Positions 10,501 through 22,600 of a stretch of DNA of 64,000 bases are shown here, piece after piece. A model generated the notes under the pieces. That model made no database searches. It saw nothing but the letters and a program-made list of their open reading frames with translations, and was not told the DNA's origin. The stretch covers positions 47,616,627 to 47,680,626 of the forward strand of contig NC_077223.1 in NCBI RefSeq assembly GCF_024763615.1. The letters are read 5' to 3'. The stretch's first letter is position 1; each line of letters begins with the position of its first letter. The position numbers were made by a program, and so were the translations under genes. This stretch comes from Phlebotomus papatasi. Lineage: Eukaryota; Arthropoda; Insecta; Diptera; Psychodidae.

Positions 10501-12881
10501 GTTTTATAAGATACCTTTTCGTATAGAGGGAGAAATATACTAAATTTTTGTTTAAATACATTTTTTCCTCGGATCACTGTGAGCAGATTCCGAGATAAAT
10601 TTAGGAAATTGACTTCAAATGACTCCATATAAAAAGATCAATTTGCCAGGTGCTTTTAAAACACATATTAAAATTTCCCTGAAAAAAAATTTAAGTCGAA
10701 ATAAAAGTAAAGTCAACAAAATAGTCAAATATCCAGAAACATTAATACTTTTCATTTTTTTAGAAAGATTGTTGGAGAGAATAATTTAATAATATTTAAT
10801 ACAAAGAACTGAATTTAAGATACCTACAAATTTCACTTATAAACCTCATATACATTTGATTTGTCTATCACATAAGACCAAATATTTACATTTTTATTGC
10901 GCTCTTTTTCAATTTTTTGAATTCACAGGTAAAATTGTTATCTACTATTTTTTGTGAAATTATAATTATTACGTGGTCAAATTTAATTAATTTTTTGCAT
11001 ACAAATTTGCTTCAATTTTTTTTAAACTTTCTGAATGTTTTGATAATGGCAAATTGACTATTGACTTCGCGTTAAATTTATAACCTTTACAATACCTACA
11101 ATACCTAAAATTTCTCAATTGATTTTTTTACAGATTAGAGTATTGTAAACTATTTTTCCATAATTAATGATTAAATATTTTCCGGTGAATACAATTGTTA
11201 CTCATTTTACAATAATATTGTTTGGAATAGGTTCGAAAAATGCTCCGAACTATTTTTAGTTTTTTTTTAGTAACTTGCAGGAAGAAATTAATCAACATAA
11301 AATTTTGTGGGGATGTAGATCTAAGGTTTCTGCATCCACTGATACCATCTTTTTATACTAGGGGAAAGTACTCTCCCTTCGAACGTTCATGCCTTCGAAT
11401 AATGTGAATTTCTTTTACTTTTCCTAAGAGATTTGCACATGATCGTCGCATAATTATCAATAATTCATAATAAACTAACTAATATTTAATAGAAATGTGT
11501 AAGTCTCTTAGGAAAACTTAAAGAAAATTCACATTATTCGAAGGCATGAACGTTCGAAGGGAGAGTACTTTCCCCTACTATAAGTAGACTTACAATAGTC
11601 TTCTTCGGAACCGACGATGTGCTTTTCGAGCTCATATCTATATGTTGATTTTGTGGAAGTGTTCGAAGGTGCTAGAACAAATATTATCAAACATGAGGGG
11701 ATTTTGTGTAATTTTAATTAATATTACGGGCTTTCATAAATAAAACAAATATGCAGTTGACATACTTTGATAGATTTATTCCTCTAAACTATATTACTTT
11801 GTCTATCTCAAGGAGGTTCATGAATCTAACACGGGATTCAGATTAGAGGTTCAGCCGGTTTAGTCCAATTCCCAAAGGTTTGGATGAAAATAATGAATTG
11901 TAGGGTAAATTAAGCTAATTCAAACCTGCTCCAAATGGAAATTTTTCGCTCCTCCAAATGGAAGCGTCATTGTCTTCATAATAAATACACTACAAAAATT
12001 ATTATATTTATATAATTTTCTATACAACAGTTTCATTATTTAGTTAATTTTGCTCCAAATAAAGCGAAAATCCATTCATATTTACAAATATTAATTTATA
12101 AATTTCTCAGAAAAATTAAAAGTGTACCTTTTCACCATCGAATTTTTCATCGATCGACCATGTTTTCCAATGAAAAACACAATAAAGTGACTGTTGTTTA
12201 TTCGTTTTGTTTAACATTTATGTCACATTTCTGGCTAATTTTATTTACATTAAGTGCTAATTTTTATTGTTAACAGTACGTGAAGTTTTCAAATGAAATA
12301 ATTACCTATTTCGTGAACAAAAAGGATTTTTCTGAAGTGTCTGCAAATGCTTCACTAGAAAACCCCGGAAATATGATTTTTTGGAGAGATTTTCTTATTG
12401 TTTTAGATGGAAAAAGAGAAAAGACGAGGAAGAAGAACAAATCCTGCACTCAAAAGCAACTCAACAAGGTTTTGGAAGCCTTTCATCACGGTTTCATTTA
12501 GTTACACTGTTTGTCTCCAATTAGAAAATTTCCCTTGTCTCCATTTGGATTAATTTCTTTCCAATAATAGAAGCATTTTACACTCGCGTATTTTTCTTTT
12601 ATTTAAGAAGTCTTCAAATTTTATTTAAAGAATTTTCACTAAACAGTAACATTCTAGAAGAGTCAAAGAGCAAATTTATAATTCTTTTCAGAAAAAAATT
12701 GAACTTAAAATGTTGAATCTTCTGTCAAAGTTAAAGCGTCTGGAAATGGTTTTGGATTAGGACATTTACCCTATTGTTTTCTTTCAGATATGACGACAAT
12801 CCGGAAGAGAAGACAGCAACAACTGAGAAGAAAAACAGCAGCAGTAGTGGCAGCAAGAAAGAAGCCAAGAAGACCAAGTAG
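7598..12881 (+). CDS. Spp: Signal peptide peptidase (intramembrane aspartyl protease)
   Basis: Presenilin-type GXGD protease of the ER membrane that cleaves leftover signal peptides and tail-anchored proteins within the bilayer. Three coding exons: 7598-7726, 7792-8687 and 12788-12881, giving 372 aa in frame. Both catalytic motifs are present: YD in LFVYDIFWVF (Asp216) and GLGD in MLGLGDIVIPG (Asp262). The PAL motif is at 314-316 (QPALLYLVP). Human SPP has its aspartates at nearly the same positions. About nine hydrophobic segments are visible. The N terminus carries an NLT glycosylation site in exon 1. The C terminus ends KKTK, a dilysine ER-retrieval signal, encoded by the last exon after a 4.1-kb intron loaded with transposons. 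The ATG at 7598 was chosen because exon 1 then joins exon 2 in phase. Confidence 0.96.
9030..9158. mobile_element. Palindromic MITE (CGAGAGACGGCTTAG family), copy 1
   Basis: About 130 bp with GACAGACCTGAGGATTAGCC near the left end and an inverse-complement-like right half ending GTAAGTCTGTCTAGG. GAGAGACGGCTTAG is mirrored by CTAAGCCGTCTTTC. Other copies: 19125-19579, 46902-47046, and a half copy at 60296-60345. Confidence 0.75.
10043..10464. mobile_element. TA-flanked MITE, GGGTAAGTGTGCCAAAT family, copy 1
   Basis: The 422-bp element has end GGATAAGTGTGCCAAATTCC and inverse end TTTGGCACACTTACCC, bounded by TA on both sides. Long stretches are shared with copies at 33690-34121, 46151-46577 and 56687-57100, including TTCGACAAACGAGATGACGT and a GGCCGAAATAGGGCACCAAA block. 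No ORF. The TA duplication points to a Tc1/mariner/pogo-type transposase acting in trans. Confidence 0.88.
11361..11575. mobile_element. TA-flanked foldback MITE with about 55-bp TIRs, copy 1
   Basis: Starts GGGGAAAGTACTCTCCCTTC and ends with its inverse GAGAGTACTTTCCCC. The inverted repeats run on through CGAACGTTCATGCC and TCGAATAATGTGAATTTCTT, so nearly half of the 215 bp is TIR. TA on both sides. A second copy at 15309-15561 interrupts a LINE. Confidence 0.9.
11903..12771. mobile_element. Decayed pogo-like element (TA-flanked) in Spp intron 2
   Basis: Left end TA-GGGTAAATTAAGCTAATTC, and right end roughly inverse, GGATTAGGACATTTACCC-TA; 869 bp. On the plus strand at 12280-12501 an open stretch ends in KSCTQKQLNKVLEAF, which resembles the start of the psq/CENP-B type helix-turn-helix of pogo transposases, where a basic Tyr/Thr-Gln-Gln-Leu-Lys-Ala-Leu pattern is typical. 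The rest of the transposase is missing. Family assignment is an inference from pattern. Confidence 0.5.
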
Positions 12882-13209
12882 ACAAATCCTTTAAAGAACA
12901 TCTCTCAAGACTTCCTGGCCGGCAAAGATCTCCGGAACATGTGCGTGTGTATTGTGTGTGTTAAGAACATGGACGTTGGATCGTGATTGAAATTGTACGG
13001 GAGAATATCTAAAAAAAAAAAAATATAAACTAGGACACTGCGAAAAATCGCGCACAAGTCTTCATATTAGTATTTCAATTTTTATTCCATCAATTTTTTT
13101 TTCAAGTTTTTCTTACAGTTTATTAGATTCAACATCATCATAAAAACGAAGGAGAAAAGACAAAAAAAAGTAGGATTATTTAAAAATATTTGAACAGAAA
13201 ACAAAAGTG

Positions 13210-13215
13210 AATAAA
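13210..13215 (+). terminator. Poly(A) signal of Spp
   Basis: AATAAA 330 bases past the Spp stop, after a GC-poor 3'UTR. It faces the Smg5 poly(A) signal about 185 bases away on the other strand. Confidence 0.6.
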
Positions 13216-13397
13216 GATGAGAAGAGTAGAGGACTCTCAGAGACAAAAATGTATACATATATATAGTTGAAAAACATCAGAACAGCTATTTCGCACCGAA
13301 TAAGACGGGACAATATTCTGCAACCATCTGGAACATCTCTTCATGGGTGATTTTTTTTCTTTCTTCATTTATCGGGGAAAGACAGGTCTCCAGATCA

Positions 13398-13403
13398 TTT
13401 ATT
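13398..13403 (-). terminator. Poly(A) signal of Smg5
   Basis: TTTATT on the plus strand, i.e. AATAAA on the minus strand, about 300 bases past the Smg5 stop at 13699. It is the first canonical hexamer behind the gene in this direction. Confidence 0.5.
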
Positions 13404-13698
13404 TTCCTCACCACACGCGCGCGCTTTCTCTGTCCAAGAAACAAAATACAGAAGGATCACCATGGAAATTTGAAAAATTCAGGAGAAAAAGATGCGTATT
13501 AGTCACGCTTTTCCTGTTCTCCTGGTGAAATCCTGGGGAAAAAGAGACAACTCCTCAATTCCTCAATCACTCTCCACATTCTCCATGGCTCTCACAGTTT
13601 GGCTGACGACTGTGTGCCAACTTGGACAGATTGCTTGCAATGTTATTTGTGATTTCAAGTGAATCCATATTTTATCCATATTGTGATCCCTTGTTGAT

Positions 13699-16600
13699 TC
13701 ACTTCTTCCTGTACTTGGCATAGAATCCCTGAATTTGGTCAAATTTTACAGGAATCGAATTGAGGATGCCGTAATAGCTGAAATGGGGACACTTCTTCTC
13801 CACCAAATTCTCACCAGTCAGCAGAGTCACAACATCAGCATTTGTATCCGGATTCATCTGATTCGTAACGATATAGTTGCAAAATTGAGCGATCTGCAGG
13901 AAGACAGAAGCTTCTCGGTCTGAAATAAAATTGCAATTAAACTAATACAATCCTCCCTGTCAAGATAATTTATCTTATTTTTTTTTTATTAAACTCACCA
14001 ATTTTCTTGGGCGTCTTAATTAATGGCAGAGGAAGAGTCTCATGATCTCGCTGAGAACGAAGGAAGCGATTACCCTTACTAAACTCCTGCTCTAACCATC
14101 TGATAACATTCCTAGCGCGATCGCTATGCTTCTTCAATTCATCCAATTCCGAGAGAACAGCATTCGGTATCAAAACCACAAACTTACGAGCTTTCACCAA
14201 ATTCTTAACAGTTGTCTGGTATTCCGTGAGAGATTTTGAGTCCATCATCAAATAGGGCGTTAGATGAAGTCCATTTGGTCGCTTAATCTGTTGCCACGAG
14301 TTATGAAAAGACATACGATTTTTTCCATTTTAATTTTCTTCAAAAATAATCCATCAAACTTATCACGAGACAATTTTGAGTAATTCCCAGAAATTTAATT
14401 TTTCATGTGAGACTTTAAATAAAGGAATGGTGTCTTTAAGTTGATATATATTTTTTTTAGATGCATCCTTCCTCATTTTAGGCAGCAAAAACAAAGTTTT
14501 CGTTAGCTGAAAAGATTTCTTTTGAAATGCTCAAGTGCAGCAACCATCTCTAGGTTTTAAATTGAATTAGTGAAACATGTAAGTCTTGACAAAATACTAC
14601 AAATTAACTTAGAATATTTTTCCTAAGCTTTTATAATGATTAAATTATCCATTAAATACATATAATAATTATTTAACTATTTTTACTTTAATATGGAACC
14701 ATAATGCGATCAATCATGGAGTTCAAGCTTTAAGTCAGCATTTAATTCAATTCAATTCAATTTATTGGAAAATAATAGGACAATCTGACCTCTATACAAT
14801 TAGTATAACTTCATATTCATGGTAAGTTTTAAACTAAAAAAAAGTAAGTAAAACTCATGTGGGGCACGAGGAGCGCGCGGCACCAACAAATCTAAGGATA
14901 AGCTTCCTCTTCCGCTCGCGAGGTAAATTATTCCAAAGAACGATTCCCTCAACAAATAGGGAGTCGCGGAGAATGTGACAACCTGAACTGGGCACTCGGA
15001 GACACGAAGCCCTAGTTGATGATCCAGTCACCACAAGCTCCGCAAGATACCGTGGCATACCAACACATAGTAACCGTGAGATAAAGTCTACAGCACGAGT
15101 CTCCAGATATGGAAATAGAGGAAGACCAAGGATTAAATCCACCCAAGGAGAAATATGTTCAAACTTTCGGAGTCCGAAGACATACCGCAAACAAGAGTTA
15201 AATGCCCTATTCAGTCGGGCCTGTGTTTCAGCGTTAGCACTGAAAAATAGTTCAGCCCCGTACGTAAAGAATGGGACAATTAAAGCTCTAACTAATAGAA
15301 GCTTTGTAGGGGAAAGTGCTCTCCCTTCGTACGTTCATGCCTTCGAATAATGTGAATTTCTTTTGTTTTTCATAAATTATCATTTAATTAAATTATCTTT
15401 TTTATAAAAATAAATTAAATTAAATTATCACGGAATTATCAACAATTGATGATAAGCCAACTAATATTTAACAGAAATGCGTATATAACTTTCATAGGAA
15501 AAGTAAAAGAATATTCACATTATTCGAAGGTATGAACGTTCGAAGGGAGAGCACTTTCCCCTACCCTGAGGCGTGAAGGACTGAAGGCGTCGCAAAGTGC
15601 GCAAAGTGAGGAAAACTTTCCTGCAAATCTCAGTCGCATGATCAGACCATGTCAGAGTTTCATTAAAAATAATACCATAATAAGGTTCCTGGCCCTTGAA
15701 GTGAAAGGAATCACCTCATTTGAGAGATAAACTGGGTGAGGTTCAGGATTCCTCCATCTGGTGTGAATGATTAAGGCTTGAGATTTAGCAGGATTAAGAA
15801 GAAGGCCGTTGCAGTCAGCCCATTGACCAACTCTTGAGATATCATCATTGATGACCTCAAATGTGTAAAATGAATGGGACGGATCCCCAGAGCAGTACAC
15901 CTGAAGGTCGTCTGCGTATAAGTGATAGCCGCAATAACGGAGAACTCGCGGAAGATCTTTAATAAAAAGTGAAAATAAGATAGGTCCTAGAATTGAGCCC
16001 TGAGGGACGCCCCGAGAAATACCAAGCGCATTCGATATTTGTCCACCAGACCTTACAGTTTGGGAGCGAGACGTAAGGTATGAAGCAATCAATTTCACTG
16101 ACACATCAGAGAAACCAAATAAGTGTATCAATTTGTGGCATAACAGATCATGTGAAATACTGTCAAAGGCCTTCGAGAAGTCCAAAAGAATCAGGACACC
16201 GAACAGGGACCCATCCAACGCATTTGCCAAATCATACTGGACTCTCAAAAGGGCAGATATTGTACTGTGGATTCTCCAAAATCCAGATTGATACTCGCAC
16301 AGGAGACTGTTGTTGTTCAGGTGTAATGACATCTGATCCAGGAGGACAATCTCAAGAGGCTTGGATAGAGCGGGCAAAATACTGATAGGTCTGAAATCAG
16401 ATGGATTTACGGGATTAGCAATCTTCGGGATCGGGGTTATTAAGGCTTTCTTCCATACAAGTGGAAAGGTGACAGAAGTGATTGCAAAATTATACAAGTC
16501 AGTTAGACAAGGCAGTAGCATGCGGACCAAATTGAGAGAAATTCCATCAATGCCGGATGCCGTGGACATTTAAGAACGAGTTTATATTTCTCAATAAAAA

Positions 16601-19600
16601 TCTTTCATTTTCTAACGTTAAATTTCTTTACCTTCGATCAATTTCTATGTCAATTTCGTTACTGTATATTCTCATGCATTGTCGGAAAGTGGAGTCACTC
16701 TTAGAAAAACGGCAACTCTTCCCAAAAGCTTTCGGCTCGGTCTCCAATCCTTCATCTGTGGTCGAATCAATAAGCAATTTCCAGAGTTTTGTCTCTCAAT
16801 CTGTCCAGGATTTTACAGGGCATAACAGAGAATGTGTTGGTTGACACTTTTCTAACAATAAGCAATTCACTGGTCGACCAGTGTGAACAAAGAAGTTGCC
16901 AAAGTCGACGCAGAAAACCAGGAAAAAGTTGAAAATTGTAAATTTATGCCAAGTTGTTGGTCGACCAGTGAATTGCTTATTGTTAGAAAAGTGTCCCCAC
17001 ATTCTTTGTTATGCCCTGTAAAGTCCTGGACAGATTGAGAGACAAAACTCTGGAAATTCTTGATTCGACCACTGATGAAGGTTGGAGACCGAGCCGAAAG
17101 CTTTGGGAAGAGTCGCAGTTTTTTTAAGAGTGTCTACACTTTCCGACGAATTCCGGTTCCCATCTATACTAGATAACATTTAGCTTTTAACCCTTTACTG
17201 TTTACCACCGTGTTTTCCGCTTTTCAGACGATTTGAATCGATTTTTAAATTACTGCAAAGGTCACACAAAATAGTTATAAGAGTAATAAAATTGATTTTC
17301 AGACAGAAAAAACTTATTGGTTAATAACCGATAGACGAGCGATTCAAAAACGATTTTTGAACATATTTATAAATCACTCAAAACATGAACCAGCGTATTG
17401 AGGGATTAATGTTAACTTAGCTAAAAGGGCACGTGTTGCTGACAACAGGATTCATCAGAGATGGATGGGGGCAGACAGTTACTTTGCAAAGACCTAAGTA
17501 AGGGTTTTTGAGATATGCGAGGAGCTAAAAGGGCCAGAAGAGACAGAACACTATGGCAGAGGTGTCATTATGCCCAAAACGCCCACAATCCGCTCCGTGG
17601 ACCACAGACAGAGGTTCAGTCAAGAGGGTATATCACGGGGTAATTTTTTTTTAGAATGATGGCGATGGTCTATGTCATATAAGCCCACCCCGTAGTGGGT
17701 AAAAAAAGTACAGAGTCCGGGAAAAAATCCCACTAGAGTGACCTATAGCAGGAGACAGACCTGGAAGACTCGTATCAAATACCCCAGTAGTGCAATTTGC
17801 TCCTTTATAATTTGGAAATTTGAAGTGACAATTGTTTTTGGTTGTTCCACTCATCACTTATCTATCACTCAATATAGGGTAAGGGCTCATAATTTTGTCC
17901 AGTATCTTATTTTGGACACTTTGAGGATAAAATTGGACACTAAAAATAAATTGATTAAAATTATGGATTTTTATTCCAATATTTGATGAATAATGAATTC
18001 TATCTAAATATTTGTTCTTTTTGGAAGATTTTAATACTAAATATGTTAAATTTTGAATATGATTTGAGTTAAAATTGCGTCTTTGAAACTTAAGTGTGAG
18101 CAATTGCTTACGAGAAATATGACAGAACTTTGTGTTTACTTCAGTCTTATGCCCAGCGCACAATAACTTTTGTTTGTAAACATGTTTTCGGAGCTTCCTG
18201 TGAGAGAGAGTGAGATCTCGATCTAGTCGTCTCGCTTACTCTTATAGGCAGTTTCGAAAACATGTTTACAAAACAAAAGGTATTGAGTTTTGGACATTAT
18301 TTAGCTGTGATGAAGTACTAACAATGTTTCTTCGCTTTTTTTAATTGATATTATTGAATATTCATTGAATATTGTGTTGATTCACGTTAGTGGTGATTTT
18401 TACATTTGACCTGAAGTGAGATTTACCTTGTGCATTACATTTTTCGTGTAAAAAATGGGAAATTTTCTACGAGGTTCACCAGTGCGTGAGGTTATACTCC
18501 TTATGTTGGACAGGTGTTTTTCTCACCAAATTTCATGAAGTTTTAGCTTTTGTGATGACTAGGTTGGACAAATTCCTGGAGAAACAAAGGAGCATCATCT
18601 CTACGAAAGAAATGTAGTGAGAAAAGCCTTAAAAGGCTCCCGGAAAGGTCAAGGAATGCGCTAATCCGCATGTACTTGGAGTACCAAAGTCAACTCACTT
18701 TAATGAATGATATGGAAAGTTTCCGGGTTTCTTGTGACATTCTACATTTCCCTTACATGAACAGGAAGAGGACTTGGTAAGATTGGTTCATGAAGTGAAA
18801 AACAATGGACATCATCCTGTTCAGGCGGATTAACTGTCCAAATTTACAGCCAAGTTGTCCAAAATTCGAGTCAAATTCACCTCTACGTATCAATTCATTA
18901 ATTAAACGTATTAAAACTAATTTTGGTAAAAATAAGACGATAAATAGCTTGCCAAGTTTCTAAACAACACTTCTGAAAAGAGAGTAACAAAAACAGTCAA
19001 TTAGTATTGAAATTATCGCACTTCAAACTTGGAACATCGATGCTTATAAGCAAATTGTACAAAATTATGAGCCTTTACCCTGATTTGCGTTTATAAATTT
19101 TATAAAGAGACCTCGAACCGTAAGGGCCTTGACAGACCTGAGGATTAGCCGAGAGACGGCTTAGGGTAATGTTGTGGAGGAATGTGGCCCTGGATGTGGA
19201 ACGGGTGTGAAACCTAAGCTTCCCTCCACAATAAAGCAAGAGGCAAAGACAAGTCTTTTTCTCTTCTGCGCTGACCGCCCAAGCGATCACGTCGCCCTAA
19301 ATGAACTCCAATTTATAATAGTTAAATATCAGTGAAATAAATCAGTTTTTGGTGAATGGAAAGTGGTGTCTCTCTGTTCCTGCATATATATTCACTCGGC
19401 ATTTGGGCTCCACAAGAGTTTCGGCGACAACGCTGCGATATTATAAAGTTAACCCTTCCTCTCCCCTTTCAGGTGAGAACATATCAGGTAATTATATTAG
19501 AAATAATGGTTAAACCACATTTCCGTCATTTTCCAATAAGTCGTCTTTTGGCTTAAGTTGTAAGTGTGTCTAGGGCATAAGTCTATAGTCAAAAAGAGCA

Positions 19601-22600
19601 GGAAGAAAAAGTGGCATGGCGATACAACGCATATAAAAATTCAGGTTGATTTTGAGTTGGAGCAAGCTTTACTGCTCGAACTCTACAGAGAGAGCAGATT
19701 ATTATAACTTATAATCGCTCGATGTTTTCATTCCCCAAAAATTTACACCACCGGAGACCATTTTTCTCAACAAATCTTCGCGTTTCAGACGATTTCTGAG
19801 AATTGTCCTCACGGTGTTTGTACGTTTGTCCGTCCGGCTGTTTCCAGCTCTAGAGACCAAATGATAAAAGGTAGCGACTTGGGACCTTGGAGGACACCCC
19901 CATAAGTCGACCCAAGGATCGTTAACATGCCCCTCATTTTTCCCCCAACCTTCCCCTCCAAAACTATGTTTTTTTTAGATTGCTCGAAAACGCGTTGTGC
20001 GATTTTTTTTTCATTTTTGGATATATTTTAGAGATTACCCAGGCGAACATTTCGTCCTTAGACCAAAATCCCGTTGAATCATTCCTAATAACGATTTATC
20101 AAGGTAAAAGGTTAAAAAGACACTAGAGAGCGCATTTATTAAGCGAATGGGGTCATGTTTGAGCTCGTTGGAAAGGTCTTGGAATTTCCTATAAAACTGA
20201 ACCGGTTCCAATCGGTTATGAACCTGTAATGAACCGGTTCATAACCGATAACTTATTTTTATCCGAAAATCAATTCTATTGCTTTTTAAAACAATTTTGA
20301 ATGATTTATGAATCGGTTCAAATCGGTTGAGAAGCGGTATAAATGGTAAATGATGCGAAAGTACTTTTGAGGTATAGCAATCTAAATCACGAGTTCGAGG
20401 AGTTCGAGCATTTCGCAAAGACTGGGACGCTTTGCCACCCTTTTTTCTTATTAAAATGAACACCGAGAGAAAAACGGCGGTGCGATTAACATTTTTTCCT
20501 CATAAATTTAACACTTTTTAGGTGTAAAAATATATCAACATTTTTTAATGTTAATTTTACACCTTTTTTAAGGGTAAAATTAACATGAAAAAGGGTAACT
20601 TTAACCCCTAATATACCTAAAAAGGGTAATATTTACACCGATTTCGGATCAATATTGCAGGGTAAAATTAACATTTCCGGAATGTTATTTTGACTTTTTC
20701 GGATTTCTCTCAGTGAACCAATAAATAGAATTACCATTTGCGTTTTTTTAATACTTCACCCTTTTCTCACCAAATTTACAATGGCAGACACGCAAATAAT
20801 TACTCAAAATGCCCCTGAGAAAGGTTGCGTGTAAAAATTAAAAGGTGACTCACCTTGGACTCCAGAGATTTGACCTCGCTGCGCAACCAGAGTTTTCCCA
20901 TCAATGCATACTTCTGGCTTTTGTCACCATTCTCAATTTTCCTGTCACCGTCCTCGCTTTCGACCACATTGCCCATACTGCTTCCATTGCGATTTCTCAG
21001 GTAACCCTTTTTGGCTGGCAAATTCTTACGTCCTCCACTACTTTCGGCATCTTCCTCGGATGCATCATCACTCATCACCTTCCGGATACGATTATTCTCC
21101 GTACGATTTCGACCATGACGACGTCTCGATGTATCTGTATTTTTTCCTTTTAGACGCTTTGTGCGTCTCTTAGCCAAGAATTTCTCCATGAAAATTCTCC
21201 CTTTGGTGCAGAAGACATAGTTGAATTTATACGTTCTGCAAATGTAGAAACCAAAATCTAGCATTTTGAATAGTCTCAGGAGATTTTCCTCGGCTTTTGT
21301 CACGGCCAATCTTGCAGACATTTCCCAATCAAGATGCTCCTGATTGGTGTGAAAGAGGACAAAATGCTTGAGTGCCGTATCTTCATGAATTGGAATACGA
21401 AGTCTCTCATCAAATAATCCACGAAGATCATCCCGTAATCCAGCCATTTGAAGCATTTGTCGCTCAAAGAAGACCTTACTGGTGAAAATATCAATATTGA
21501 AGTGATTGAGAAGGATCATGGTTTGATGGATAAATTCAGGATTTGTCTGATGACAACTTATGACAATATCACGATTATTTTTCAGCCAATCAAAGAGAAC
21601 TTTGAGAGCTTGAAGGGTTATTTCTGTTTGGGCAAATTCTACCGTGATATTCGGATCAAGTTTGTGAAATTTTTGCTTAAATTTCATTTTTTTCGGCATT
21701 TCCGTTGGGTTTTCATCTTCTTTTTCAATCTCCACATTAACTTCGGGAAGATTCTCAGCACCTGCATAGACAATTGTCTCTTCCTCCACCACAATATCCT
21801 CCTCATCATCTTCAACATTATTCTGTACCTCATTGAATGTCAATCCATTGAGATTAATCATGGAAAAATCTTTTTCTGGAATTTTGACATCTTTTTCGGG
21901 CAATTTCAGTTCATCTTCATCCTCTTCCTCATCGTCAGAATCGGAGAGAACTGAAGAAATATCAGATGAATCGGAATCTGTGTCAAAATTTGAAGTTAAA
22001 TCACTCTCTGATGAACTTGAAGATTGTCGTCTCTTTCTTCGACGTCGCAATTTATTGCATTTCACTTTTTTGATTTCTTCCTTTGCAACCGGCTGATGAT
22101 TTCCTTTTTCCATCTGACTGGATCCACCCACTGAGAGGCTATTGCGATCAGAATAGGATGAAGCTGAAGGTATCTTTGTCACATTATTATCAATCATCTT
22201 CTGACGCACTCGACGAGCCTCCCGAACTGTCTGATCATATGCCTCATAGTGTTCCAGGTAGATCTCACGGAATTGATTATTTTGCTCCTCTCGCGATGCC
22301 ACAAATGCCTCAACTTGGGCAATGCACGAACCAATCAATTGGGCACAAATGGCCAGAAGAAATGCATTTAGATGGTGAACTTTATCAGAATTCATTCGCT
22401 GCAACTTCACCATGCAAAACAAGAGAATAGCCACAATTTTAAAAAGCATATCCGATGTCAGTAGCTGCCTCATTTCCTCCAACAGCCACTTGAGATCCAC
22501 TAGAAAAGCATGACAAAGTCCACTAAAATCTGCCACATCCTTGTCATAGAAGAAAATATCCACAATCAAAATGAAACGTGCCAGAAAATCCGCAACAGTC

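Larger units (their letters stand above)
9436..11620. mobile_element. 2.2-kb element with inverted ends in Spp intron 2
   Basis: GTCGGTTCCGAAGAAGACTA near the left edge is the perfect inverse of TAGTCTTCTTCGGAACCGAC near the right edge, 2.1 kb apart. The interior is AT-rich and non-coding, and it carries two younger MITEs (10043-10464 and 11361-11575) plus a small hairpin at 9707-9765. Confidence 0.65.

Noticed and set aside
21448..21954. 168-aa plus-strand ORF opposite Smg5 exon 2
   Set aside because: Antisense shadow of the Smg5 acidic region; no codon or context support.
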